From positions 4,919,053 through 4,983,052 of the forward strand of contig NC_051093.1 in NCBI RefSeq assembly GCF_901709675.1: 64,000 nt of DNA, in the 5' to 3' direction. Below are positions 1 to 11,759 of the stretch, piece after piece. Under the pieces are notes generated by a model. It was given only the letters and a program-made list of their open reading frames with translations. It ran no database searches and was not told where the DNA came from. The stretch is from Syngnathus acus (taxonomy: Eukaryota; Chordata; Actinopteri; Syngnathiformes; Syngnathidae). Each line of letters opens with the position of its first letter. Position 1 is the stretch's first letter. Both the position numbers and the translations under genes were made by a program.

Positions 1-3000
1 TTCCGTGACAATATTTCTCGTGAAAATTGAAGCGGAGTCACTCTGGGAACGACAACCGTATTTTAACCGCCACAGCTGATCAAGTTTTACTCGGGACCGG
101 AGGAACGCGCGTGGCCCATAAACAAACGAAATTAACAGTTAAACGCGGCGGTAAAGATTAATCATCTGGTTTCTTTTTGACGGAAGGGAGATTGCACAGG
201 CAAAGTCATTACCAAAGCCTGCAGGCTTCGGTAATTAGTCATCCTGTTGGCTACGCTAGGACAATCATTATCTGGCTCTGGACTGGCGTCCCATAATCCA
301 CTAGGTGTCAGCGTCCCATCATCTTCTCATCACGCTGCGCCTGCTTGGATTTATTTATAAGGTGTCAACAGGCAGCCAAAGAATGGACATGACCCGTCCA
401 AGACTTTTGACCTCATCCTGGAATCCAGCATGTCAGCTGACAGTGAGCATCTATTCTTGATTGAACAGTGGCTTCTGTTTTCTTTGTCTTGCATTCACGT
501 ACACTGATGTCCTGCGATTGATTGGAAAGGGGTCAGTCCATGTGGCAGGTAGTGTTTGCGGAATGTAGGTCAATGGTAATGTTCAGATACGCCGCTTCAG
601 TTCCAGTGTGGGAATGTTGCAGTAAAGCAATTTGAAAATCTAACAGCACTGCATTGTTTTACTTTTTGCACCAAGTAGAACCTCAAAAATAATTATGACT
701 AGCCACCATCAGACAATTGTATAGCAGGCTGCAGCACATACAAAATATTTATTATATTATTTACTTTTGCGGCTCAGACCAGAATAGCCAACAAACAATG
801 GTGCCATATTTCCGTGCACATTACTTTAATCTCCCCCATGACGAGCAGCGCCATGAGTCTGACTCCTGCTGTCACAACAAACATTGGAGAGAAGTATGTT
901 GACTATGGGCAGTATTAATCCACAATACCCCCACCCCTCCCCCACCCACCAACACCACAAACCCGCATGACATGCTAGTACTGGCAAGCCTGAGAAGCTC
1001 AATTAAAGCCAAGACGGGAAGAGCCAACATGAGGTCATCGTTACAAGCCTGAAAACACATCCCCCCCACAATTTCCTGAACGTGCTACAACATGAGCCGT
1101 CAGCTTTTTGGCCGTCACAAAAGGGGCAGGCCTAGCATTGCCCCGCCAGATCCAGCAGATGGCACTGTGGTTAAAAACAGCAGTGCCATTCCGAACGATT
1201 CAACTTTTTAACGTTTGTATTGAAGCATCATCGTCAAAGTAGCTGCGCAGTCTTAGACAATTGTCGAATTCCGGGCAATGCGGTGACGAGGTAACTAGCT
1301 GAGGTGGTCGTTCTTAATGTGACTAAGTCACTATCACTCACCGAGTGACTCACAGGCTAAAATGAGCTCAGCGACGCTCACCACATCACACATGAGCTCA
1401 CATGGTTAACTTCAATCATGTGACTGTCAGAGGACCTTTTGCTCAACCGCCAGTTATACTGTCTCGTTATTAAGAAAGAGGAAACCAATGTATAACGCTT
1501 GTAATTCCACATTAGAGGCCCTGGCAGGTGGCCACAGTTCCTGTGAAATTCTGCGAAACCAAATAAAGGAAAACCCACACCATGATAAAGCAGATGATAA
1601 CGAAAATCCCTGTCATAAACATTTTTTTTTGTCTTCTGAGTAAAGAAACTGGAGTAAAGGTTATTGGTAAAAAAGCCGTGTCGGTGTACGCGCGTGTAGA
1701 TTAAAAATGTGGCCCCTGCCGACACGCGATCCCACTAGCGCTCGCTGACGATGACCTCACACCGGAGGAGCTTGGGTTTCTCGCCAGGACAAATGGCGTC
1801 CGTCCCCGTTCATTGAGCTCAACTTCTCGGTTGTTTGCGGACAATTATTCAACCGCGCACGGGAAAAGAAAAGATTGCTCTATCCGATATCCGTAATTCA
1901 ATCGCGCTCTGGACAAAAAAACAAATCTAAGGGCTTGCTTTGATGGTGCTTTTTGAGAACAAGCTAAATAATCAGAGGAACCACTGGAGAGCAGTTTTTG
2001 TGGGCAAAGACTTTCATTTGTGTTTTCTGCAATAGCGAAAGTGCTTTTGAGTGTCTCTATCAGTCTGTCCGTCGGTCTATCCGAACGGATGGATGGATAA
2101 TTTCCTCATTTCCTCATTGGGCAGGTCTTATAAAACTTTTCGTCGGCAACTTGTGTGAAGCCGCAGCAACCGTAAAAATGGGCGCACACCTGAACGGTCC
2201 CACATGACAGAGCAAATTGAACATACCATGAGATAAGGCAGTGATAAGCGCAGACGTTTGCTGGAAAGTGCTTTTTTAAGACAGGGTGTGTCCATTTATT
2301 CTTTGTCAGGGACGGGGTTACTTGAATACACAATAAGTTAATGGATGACTACTTTGGACATCAGAAGTCAAAGCGATTGTTCAGAAATTGATTTTAAAAA
2401 AAGTGATTGGCAACAAAAGAATTTGCCAATACATTTGTAAAATTAATGACAAATTGTAATTTTGAGACCTATTAGGGACAGACAGTGACCATTTTTGAAA
2501 TTTCACTATAAATAACTTTTTGATGGTTATAAAAAAAAAAAAACATTGGCTGGACTACTATGTGGAAACGATGCAAATTCCGTTTTGGTGGTTCTATGAA
2601 CAAACCGTCCTCAAGTGTTGCAGGTTGCTTGTATTCATACAAATGCATCCAAACAGATAATTGCACTATGATAATTAGGTGTCTGCTCAGCACAGTTTGA
2701 ATTCCTGAGATTGGAAATGTAAGACCCTGCAGCTGCAAGTGTTTACGCTCAACTAACTGCCCATGAGCCCATGAGCGCACGTCATGGAAAAACGTATTCC
2801 TTCCCACGTGAGTCATTTGGTAAGCTGGACATACTATTTTTTTTTTTTTTTTGTGAAGGTGCGCTGTCTGCATAGTTTGGCTAAAAGTTATTTATGCGAA
2901 TGAATGACAGGGCAAAAGAACGTCCTTGAGCCAAATTGCTGGACGAATTGGACATTGGATGGCACTTCCGAGCAAGGTTATCTGCATTAGTGGGAAGAAC

Positions 3001-6000
3001 TGCTCACGAGGTTGACATTTCAAAATTAAGGCTTCTGAATAAAAAAATAAATAAAAAATATGCAGATATGTCAATTTCATGGACAAGTGATACTATTTAG
3101 TATAGTCACTGAGGTGAGTTGGGAGGGTGAAATATTTTCCCGAAGGGCATAACAGAAAATAATTATAATTAAAATAAAATATAAATTAATGAAATAAAAA
3201 TAAAAATAAGGCTCTGACATGACAAGGTGTGATTGCGCCGTGTGTTAAGTACATAATAACATTTTCAAGTTTGTAATGACTGCTTTTTTTCTATGCCCCC
3301 CCCCCTCGGGTTGGATGATACGCAGTAATAAAAAAATTCTAAAATTCTAATACTTTCTGCCAATGTAGCTGTGCGTACGTATACATTGCACTGCTGTATT
3401 TCATGAATGGCACTCGGATTGACGCAATCCCTTAAGGCAATTCTATCCGATCTGCATTGCTCCAAGGTTTCATTTGATGAATGCATTTGGATGAAATCAA
3501 AGCTTGCTGAAACACACAAATGACACACACACACGCGCACGCACACAGCGTACTGATGAATGAATGACTCAATCACATTGGTGGATATTGATTGTTGTTT
3601 GTGCTCCTCCCAGCATGTTATTTGAGTTGCTTTTAAAGCAGCACGACGTCGAAGTGCACAGGCAGACAAATCCCATTGCTCAAAAACACGTGATTGGACG
3701 AATGACGGAGAAAGCACGATCATCACCATCTTCTCCTTTCCCAGACCTTGAAAACGTTATCATTCGAACTCCAGTTTTCCTGTATTCGAGTCAATGACAA
3801 TGAGAGGAAGAATATGAGGCAGGTGTGTAACAAGTGAGTGGTTTCCTGACGTGCCGCAGCAAGTGACTCACATTTCTCAAACTTCTCATTCAGTTCTTTG
3901 AATATTAGAATATTAGAGTACACATGGCCCCGCCCAGTGATCCAGACGATAGGAATAATAAAACCGTATTTGTTATATAAAATACAACCAGTGCTTATCA
4001 GTCTTTTGAGGCCTTATCGCAAATGTGGTGTAGTATCAGATGTTAATGACTTCTGATGTATTGAACTACATCAGAAAATTTGCTTTCGTAGGAAACCAAA
4101 CAAAAAGTTCACATTAACGCAATCTTTCATTTTCTGATGCCATTTCACAACACTGTCGACACTTTGGGGGGGACTTATGAAACGTGACCATTTCCCGATA
4201 AAATGCACAAGGGCAGGATGTGTGTCATGCTAGCAGCTAGCACGTTATTAAACGCATGAATGGCTCACATTCCAGTCATCATGTGTACTTTATGACTCAA
4301 CATGCTGAAAATGGGCTTCCGTAAATCACCTTCACCCCACTACTACCATAACTACTGACTATTTCTACCCAAATGTTATCCAGGCTAACAAAATGGCAGC
4401 TAAACACTTGCGAGTTCTTGAGTGCTGATTGATTATACAACAGGGATGAGCGTGAAGTCTGCCATCCTTATCGCATCTTAAGCAGCGTTACATCCACGAG
4501 TCACAGTCTGACCTGGAATGACAAGACGGCACCAAGCACATCAGGCCCATTTCTCGCTCCCACTCTTCAGAGTCCGTGGAAGTGGCAGCGCGCTTCGCAG
4601 GAAAAAATGTGACGCTGATTCATCAATTAGGCAGAAGGGAGGCTTTGCTTTTCCGAACAACTGAGCGTGTTTTATGACCCTGCGTTTTATGACAATATTT
4701 GATCACAGTTTCGTACCGTTTCTTTGTTCAAGTTGTTCGTTTTCCACAAGCTTTTCTTCAAATATTGCTAGCATACTAGCATATTTGCCCGAGTCTTTTT
4801 TCAATGTTAGCATAAAAGTAGACAAAATAATATGGCAATGTAACAACAAAAATTCTAATTTTTTTATTTTTACAGACTAAAATCATCCAAGAGACTGAGA
4901 ATACTTTTTTAATTCAATGTCCTCGAACTGTATTCTGGTAGAACTGTATTTTAAGATTCACTTCCATATGAAGGTCATTGACCACAAATGAGTCACTTTG
5001 TATTTCCTGGAATGATAACAATCACTTGCGCTGCTATCTTACATTACAGCTCAATTCAGACGAAGCGGCCACAAACGTTATCGCTTTTGTAAAGAGAATC
5101 TCGACAGAAAAACATTCATGTACCTGTTTAACGTTTTTTGTTGGCAATTGTTCAAAGAAGCGTACTTGAAATAGACTTGCTTGTTATATAACAAGAACAG
5201 ATTTCCCAATAGATCCTGCTCAGGATTTGTTCTTAAATATAAAACAATGTAAACAAGGAAGACTTTAACTGGTGTATTTTTCAGCCATGATTATAAACAA
5301 GTGTCTATTTTTTTTTTTGCTGCTATGTTTCTGGTTGCCATGGCGCAGCTAACGAGGGTGAGTGTTTGCGCAACTCGAGCGTTCGCTAACCAGAAGGGCG
5401 TCACTTCACTCCGGGAGAGCCTCCAAGCTTTCGTCTGTCACAGTGACTCACGGGGTGTTTCCCGACACAGCGTTGCGAGTTTGCTAGGGATTTCTGCTCT
5501 GCTGACATTTTTTTGTTTTGCATTGTTTGCTTTGCGTGACAATAGTTGTATAGCGTCTGGAGGGAAATCGGAGACTCCCTTGAACGGTAAATGGTAGCAC
5601 AAACTACTGGAATTAAAACAGGTTAACCGTCTGGTCACACGCAAACCATGTTGTGGGATGGGATTCCGCTACGTCGAGCTAGCAATGTGCAAGGACTACA
5701 TTTACTTGACGACAGTTAATGTGAAAGTGTTCAGTGTCATGCACAATGTGACGTAAAGCCATGACTGCGAGGGGGTATCCAACCACATTGTGTCATTACC
5801 CAAATCCAATCTGGTTTCTATCCGCCCACTGGCAACAAAAAGCACAATGTTGCCTGGGAAATACTTTTTTGATGTTGTTTTGAAACTTTTTCTGGGGTAT
5901 TCCAAGGGAAACACTTGGCCAACTATGTTTCTGCAAGTTGACAATTAAGGGATCACCAAAACCTTATCGCACCGCACACTGCTGTGGGATGGCACTCCAC

Positions 6001-6780
6001 TCAGTCAAAACAAAATGTTGCTCGAAAGAAACTTTTTGGGAACAAAGAACTTGGATTTGGCGACTGCTTCGGGAGTCAATCTGTTTGTGCCAAGACGGAA
6101 CACTGAGCGATGATGTCGAACGAACGCTATTCGAGCTTCTCCTGGTGAGCTGCCATGTGCTCGTCGCAATTTGGACTCAGAAACAAATTACTGCGGTGGT
6201 GTTGTTTTTATTTTTAACAGAACAACCTTCAGGCGCATTTTTTTTCTCTCAGCTGGAATGTATCCAAAGTGACGCAAAGATGAAGCATCATCTTGCATGC
6301 TTGGATGAAGCAGATAAAAGTTTACATGGCAGGGGATCCACGGGGGAGGGGGGCTGACAGTAAATCACAAAATATGAAGGAACAGGAGGAGTGTGCCCGG
6401 AGAAGACACTTTGGACTGAAGGGGTGGGCGGGACTTACTGGTCCGTGATGACTCATAGATTCTGGCCCGCTCCGGGCTATCTGGCATCTGGAGCTCATTG
6501 ACGACCGCGCTCCATGGCAACCGGCAGTTGTGGAATTGTAAACAGGCCGAGCCGGTGGAAAGACGAGCGGGAAGCCACTTTTGGCTGCTTGTGCCCGTCT
6601 CACTCGCACATATAAAAACGCCGCCTCGACATGCTGAGGTCACAGGGAGCACGTTAGGTGAAAATGATCTTGTGTTGACATGCGATACAGTCCCTCCCTC
6701 TTCTGTGAAGTTTAGTACAGACCAATAGGTCAACTTCAAGTCACATGGAATATGAACTTGATCCAGCCGCCAAACCCTGT
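1..6780. other. Gene-free flank downstream of socs3
   Basis: I see no exon with conserved protein similarity on either strand. The open frames are short, AT-biased and lack flanking splice sites. An A/T-rich low-complexity patch lies near 3150-3215 and a short (CA)n/(CG)n mix near 3518-3548. Nothing else is supportable. Confidence 0.6.
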
Positions 6781-6789
6781 TTCACTTAG

Positions 6790-7560
6790 AAACATCAAAT
6801 TTGGTAGGCCCATCTATTATGAAAAGACGCAGAAAAAGTCTCAAGAACCTATTCACCAAAGGCTACGTGAAGAAAAGTCCAAAGCACATTCCAAATTATT
6901 TTGAAAATCCAGCCTCTGGAACTAGTTTGACTAAGCATTATGAAATTTGGTGGGTACACAAAAAAAAAAAAAGTCTCATGAACACACGGCCTAAAATACA
7001 AAGCAAATTTGAAGTTTTGGTTTGAAGCATTCCCTCCAAAACTGGCTTAATTCAGACCACAAATTTTGGGGGAAAGTTCAGCCTCTTAAGTCAGTTTGAC
7101 TCAGCAACATGAAATTTGGTTGGCACTTTTATCATGAGTAAATGCACAAAAAAAGTCTCAAGAATACGAGCCTGAAAAGACACAGGGAGTCAACTATTTT
7201 GGTTGAGAGCAGCAATTTCCATAAAAAAACTGGCTCTAATGCACAGCTGTAAATGTTTTAAAAAATGCAGCCCCTGAAGGCACATTAGCAACAAACAATT
7301 GAGTAGGTACTTATAGCTTAAGTGGATGCACAAAAAAGTCAAAAACCCGTGACCGCAAAGACAGGGAGTCAAGCATTTCATCTAAGTGTCCATTTACATT
7401 TTTTAGGATAATGGCTCCATAGTCCAGTCGTAAATGTTCTGAAAATTCAGCCCCCAAAGGTTGGTTTATTTCGCAGCATTATACTTGGAAGGAACTTCTC
7501 TCATGAAAAGTCGCACAAAAAAAAAAAAGTCCCCTTAACCCATGTCAGGAAATACACAGG
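6790..7560. repeat. Degenerate tandem repeat, unit about 185 bp
   Basis: A motif of the form GCACAAAAAA-AGTCTC-AAGAAC recurs near 6826, 6956, 7143, 7327 and 7513. Each is preceded by a block like ATGAAATTTGGTNGGCAC and followed by blocks like ACACAGGGAGTCAA, CATTTTGGTTTGA and AAAATTCAGCCCC. Spacing of the last four anchors is 183-187 bp; the first unit is shortened to about 130 bp. The copies have diverged by many substitutions, so this is an old array. I recall similar degenerate arrays from other teleost genomes, but this cannot be checked here. No open frame runs through it. Confidence 0.75.
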
Positions 7561-9115
7561 AAGTCTTCCACTTTGATTTCCTGTCACTTTGAGCCCATTC
7601 CCAATTTTTCCCCGTACACACTCAAACAATTGCAACACAAAAATAACACAGTTAAGTGAGACAGATTGCATTCATAATTCTGAAGAAACCGAAATTCTTT
7701 GTAAATCTGTCACGTTTCCACAAAGTGAAATTACACAACAGTCAGAAAGAACGCGTGTACTGTATCTATGTATCCATGGTGACGGATATTTAGTATCCGC
7801 CGGCGGTCACGTGACGTCCCTACCAGAGAATTTCCTCAGAGCAACACGGTGCTTTTTATAGCGCTCGGCAGAAGCTCTCCCGGGCTTCAACTACTTGTTC
7901 GCATACCTTGGAAAGGCCAGCCCGGCGGGCCTTGCACACAACGTGACGACGTCATTCAAAATGCTGCAATTACAAAAGAAAAACAAGATAGGCATGCATT
8001 TGCATGCAGTGAATTACACCCACGTCTTCATTTAGTCTCGTATCAATAGGCTGCAGAGGTACAGAGGAAGTTCTAATTGTTTCCTGACAGTTCACAAATC
8101 AGAGCCCAGACTGCTTGTGAGCAAAAGTGCTGGGGAAGCAGGTCCAAGCCCGAGCGGTTTTTCCCGTTAACAGCGCGGGAGGTTACTGTGGATTCCTGCA
8201 CATCCGTCATTTTAGCAGCTTGCTGTAAATATAGAGCGCCTTAATGCTTCTGGATGTCATCTGGTTTTGATGGTTGTTTACTACATGGACTTCAGTGAGT
8301 GAAGCACAAGATGAAAAAAAGGAAGGTCGGATAAGATCAACAAGCAGCGAGTGCAAAGTCTGATAACTTAATTCATTCTGACATTTAATTAAGCTTTTTA
8401 TTATACATTACAGAATATGGCCTATAATTTAATTTCATGTCACCTTTAGCATCTGTCACCATATTAGGAATCTAAACTGGTTTAAACGTTATGGTATTGA
8501 CATTTAATTAATCAATTGAACAGATATTTATGGTGCGTGAAGAGTGTAAAATGATTTGGGGTGAAGTGACAGACATAAGAGAAGATATTACATGAAGTAA
8601 AGGGCTCAGAAGAGAGAGTCCAGAGTATACTTTTTTTGTTGCTTGTTTGTCCCCATTAGCCAGTTTGTCTGTTCCTGTGGTGTTCCACAAGGGTCTGTTT
8701 TGGGCCCATCATTTTCACACTCTACATGTTTTCTTTCTATAATAAACTAATTTGAAGATGTCATTGTATAATATTTATGTATACTATATTATGTATACCT
8801 ATTACTATAAAAACATTATACATAATTTATATTTATTAAGAACTAATATAAACATATTTTGAATTTGTATGAAATGTATTGAATTTGCATTGTGCTCATA
8901 CTAATAGATCACTTTTTAAAGGGGCGAACACTTTTTTTTTTTTTCTCTTTTGTAATGTAGCTATTTTAAGCCAAGAGGTGCAGTTTCTCATTTGCATGAT
9001 CTCTACTAATTGTAAGATAATTAGGACTGATTGCCTCTACATGTGACATTTAAAACCTCCATGCAAGAGTCACCATTCAACAGGGTGGGAAACAAAGCAC
9101 ACACCGAGATGCAGC
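7561..9115. other. Gene-free spacer 3' of socs3
   Basis: AT-rich intergenic sequence between the tandem repeat and the socs3 polyadenylation site. The only recognisable item is a short fossil LINE fragment at 8676-8730. No gene is seen. Confidence 0.55.
8676..8730 (+). mobile_element. Fossil LINE reverse-transcriptase fragment
   Basis: Translation from 8676 reads CGVPQGSVLGP. After a one-base frame change it continues as IFTLYM. This is the highly conserved GVPQGSVLGPxLFxLYM stretch of non-LTR (Rex/L2/Jockey-like) reverse transcriptases. Only about 55 bp can be recognised and a single-base deletion breaks the frame, so it is a dead fragment on the plus strand. Which LINE clade it came from cannot be decided from so little sequence. 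Confidence 0.6.
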
Positions 9116-9135
9116 TCAGTAAAAAAATAACATTC

Positions 9136-9141
9136 TTTATT
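9136..9141 (-). other. Polyadenylation signal of socs3
   Basis: AATAAA on the minus strand, about 535 bp past the socs3 stop codon. It predicts a 3' end near 9115-9125 and a 3'UTR of about 550 nt, a usual size for SOCS3. Confidence 0.6.
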
Positions 9142-9167
9142 ATAAATTACTGAAATGTCTGTCCACA

Positions 9168-9176
9168 TATAAATAA
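9168..9176 (-). promoter_or_regulatory. AU-rich element in the socs3 3'UTR
   Basis: The minus strand reads TTATTTATA, a match to the UUAUUUA(U/A)(U/A) nonamer that recruits TTP-type decay factors. A second ATTTA lies near 9318-9322. SOCS3 mRNA is short-lived and ARE-regulated in mammals, so the placement makes sense. The functional role here is inferred. Confidence 0.5.
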
Positions 9177-9674
9177 GTGCAAATCGTTGTGTCGACCAGA
9201 CAACCTTCAAGCATCTTAAGTACATCTTTATAAAAGATTTTGTCTTCAATGTAAACATGGAGTTGTAAAAAAAAAAAAAAAAGACAGTGGATTAAGACAA
9301 CCTTGTTTCGTCTCGTTTAAATACATTCATTGGCGAGCGAGTGGCGTTCCTGTCAGTGCCAAAAGTTTCAAAAAATACAAAATATGACCATGTGAATCTC
9401 CCGTCACGGAGGATTCAGTCCAAAGTTCAGCCCTTGTAAAGGTGCGACCGCTCTTGTCGAACAAACTCCTAGAATACGCTCTGGGACGGCCATCCCGGGG
9501 ACTGCCGTTGGACGGATGGACGGACGCCAACGCGTTCATCGAGGCCTCACAGAACATTGTTAGCAGCATCATTAGCGGAGGGAAACTGTGCGTCATCTTC
9601 GCCGGGAACTTCACTCCTGGCTGGCTGGCTGTCCTTCCCTCCCTTGTGGGTCCCCTCAGACTTGGAATGAGCTT

Positions 9675-10289
9675 CTAAATGGGAGAGTCATAATCCTGCA
9701 TGTATTGCCTCAGAGGATGTGGCAGCTGGTCCCTTGCGGAGGAAATGTCCAAATGTCCGTTCACCGTCTTCCTGCATAAGTGCTGCAAGGTGGACGGGCA
9801 ACACGCCAGCGGTGTGACCAACTCCAGCGGCACCTTCTCGCCGCCGGAGTAAATATAGTCCACGTTGCGTCCGTTCCCTCTGCTCTGGGGCATGTAGTAA
9901 TGCACCAGCTTGAGGATGCAGTCAAAGTGGGGCACGGCGGGGATGTTCTTGGGGTCCGTCTGCAGGTAGAAGGAGGCGGCGTCGCACTGGACCCGCAGGT
10001 TCTTGGTGCCCGCCGTCGTTTTGACGCTGAGCGTGAAGAGGTGGCGGTTGTCGGAGCTGTCGCGTACCAGGAAGGTGCCGGCCTTCTCGGCGCACAGCAG
10101 GCTGTTGGCGTTCTTGCCCGTGATGGCGCCCCAGTAGAAGCCGCTCTCCTGCAGCTTGCGCAGGGTGGCCAGCACCATCTGGTACTGAGCCTTGGACGTG
10201 AACGTCTTGTAGCGCTGAGGCAGCCGCATGCCGGGAGAGTCCAAGTGGCTGCTGCTCATGGCGGAGTAGGCCTTGCTGAGAGTTACCAT
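9675..10289 (-). CDS. socs3: Suppressor of cytokine signalling 3
   Basis: A 204-aa protein from one coding exon. SOCS3 is a cytosolic feedback inhibitor of JAK-STAT signalling: it blocks JAK1/JAK2/TYK2 with its kinase-inhibitory region, binds phosphotyrosine on gp130-type receptors, and recruits Elongin B/C-CUL5. Visible parts: kinase-inhibitory region about residues 22-36 (RLPQRYKTFTSKAQY, Phe30); SH2 domain about 46-145 with the FLVRDSSD pocket (Arg76) and a GTKNLRVQC strand; SOCS box 155-204 with BC box TLQHLCRKTV and CUL5 box LPHP (189-192), ending DYDSPI. The start MVTLSK matches the family N terminus (human MVTHSK). An open frame runs 24 codons further upstream, but only to a TTG. The PEST insertion that mammalian SOCS3 carries in its SH2 domain is almost absent (only SRGNGRNVD remains), which explains 204 against 225 aa. 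Which teleost ohnologue (a or b) is undetermined. Confidence 0.97.
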   Translation of the reverse strand: MVTLSKAYSAMSSSHLDSPGMRLPQRYKTFTSKAQYQMVLATLRKLQESGFYWGAITGKNANSLLCAEKAGTFLVRDSSDNRHLFTLSVKTTAGTKNLRVQCDAASFYLQTDPKNIPAVPHFDCILKLVHYYMPQSRGNGRNVDYIYSGGEKVPLELVTPLACCPSTLQHLCRKTVNGHLDISSARDQLPHPLRQYMQDYDSPI

Positions 10290-10383
10290 GGCGCTGTGGC
10301 CACTATGTGGTGAGATGGTGCTGGAGGTGGGGCGGCACCGCAGAAGACCACACTGGGACAAAAGCGTTCTGAGGAGGTGACAC

Positions 10384-11644
10384 CTGAGGAAGCGGGAAGA
10401 GGAGCAAGGTTAGCACACCAAGTCTGGATGCTGTATATAAAACTCTAAAGTTAAATACAACTGAACTTATCTTAACCAATGTATTGTACAATTTCTATAT
10501 TTAATTCAGGAACCACCAAAACAAAACGGCACAAGATACGTCATTAACCCGTCTTTCCACTATTTGTGACATTTTGCCATGGAAAATCTGAGCCTTGGCG
10601 CAAGAGAGGTTGGGAAACACTGCTTGAAACAATATTGCTTTGCGTCATACACGACAGAAAAATTTAGGTGTCAGGATCAGACTAGACAAGAATCTTAGCT
10701 AATAATATAATCGGCCAATCACAGTCCAGTAAGTACATCACTGGATTTTAAACTAAATGAACTTTTTACTTTAGAGTCAAATAATTAAGATGAGGGTCTC
10801 CTGTTTTCTTTGTCATAGGGTCCACTTCATTGAGGCAATTTCATTTTTGGATCCTTATAAAAAGTATAAATGTGACTTTTGGAGGGTAAAAATGAGATGA
10901 TGAGAGTACCGTTTGCCTAATTTGAAGTTACGCTCGAGTACTGCAACTTTTGATTGCAGTTAAAGGTACTTAAAAAAAAAAAAAGTCACCTTGGAGTCCA
11001 ACAATGAGCTTTTCGACAGCTTGACTAGGTTTTTCCTGGCAGTGTAACTTGTGAGTGCGACTGGAGAATAGTGCTCGTTTGTTTTAACGTCTTTGAATCA
11101 TACATTCCCATTTAGGATGGCGTGCAAATCCGGTAAGTCCTTTTTGTTTGTGCAACCCTCTGCCTCAGGCACCACGGTCAGTTCCAGTAAAGTTATTGTG
11201 AAATTTGCACGGGAAGTCCTTAGTCGCTCACAGACACAACTAGAGCTCTGGAAAAAATTAAGAGACTGATAATAAAAAATTATTTTGAGCTTTAAACTGC
11301 AAATATTGGTTATTTGTAGCATTGGTTTTTTTTCCCTAAAAAGTTTTTTTTAATTACTTTTTTTGGGGCAGTCTCTTAATTTTGTAACTAACTGAGATAA
11401 ACATACTAGCAATAATATCCACATGGATGATTTAAAAGTTTGGGAGATAAAAAAAAAAAAAAAAGATAGATGCTCACCTCTTGTTCCAAAGTCCTTTCAA
11501 AATTTAAATCCAAATGGTCCAAATGTTCCTCGGTGATGAGGTGCCTTCTTATTTGGTTTGAAATTGAAATTCCTAGCCCAAAAATGGAGTTGTGGGAGTT
11601 TGCCAAAGTTGAGCGCGCTGGAGCAGTTGTGAAAGGCGTCTGCG
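10384..11644 (-). other. socs3: socs3 5' leader: untranslated exon 1 and its intron
   Basis: Reading the minus strand, exon 1 (about 11644-11478) ends GGAACAAGAG|gtgagc. The acceptor cttcctcag is at 10384-10386, and coding exon 2 begins at 10383, 94 nt before the ATG. The intron is 1094 bp. A non-coding exon 1 followed by one intron is the known SOCS3 gene structure. The intron itself shows no other feature besides A-runs near 10970 and 11450. Confidence 0.75.
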
Positions 11645-11668
11645 CCCTGCTTGGAAGCACAGGGCTGC

Positions 11669-11748
11669 CTTTATACAGATCCTCTTGCTGTTCAATGTGC
11701 GTCTGCTGGGCTAGCAGGCCCCACCCCCTCCCCCCCTCCTTCCAGTAA
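11669..11748 (-). promoter_or_regulatory. socs3: socs3 core promoter: TATA box, C/G-rich block and STAT-type site
   Basis: The minus strand has TATAAAG at 11675-11669, predicting a start site near 11644. A GC-rich block (GGAGGGGGTGGGGCC) lies around 11717-11731, and TTACTGGAA, a TT(N5)AA-type STAT site, is at 11748-11740. The order STAT site, GC-rich block, TATA box resembles the mammalian SOCS3 promoter that drives cytokine-induced feedback. Binding itself is inferred. Confidence 0.65.
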
Positions 11749-11759
11749 GGCGCTGGCAA

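Noticed and set aside
6790-7560. CRISPR-like repeated array
   Set aside because: Units are long, diverged and lack unique spacers between identical repeats; the genome is vertebrate.
9780-10313. 177-aa plus-strand frame opposite socs3
   Set aside because: It is a shadow of the GC-rich socs3 coding sequence on the other strand and shows no domain.
10290-10361. 24-codon N-terminal extension of socs3
   Set aside because: The upstream start of this frame is TTG, there is no ATG in it, and the protein from 10289 already begins with the family MVT-SK N terminus.
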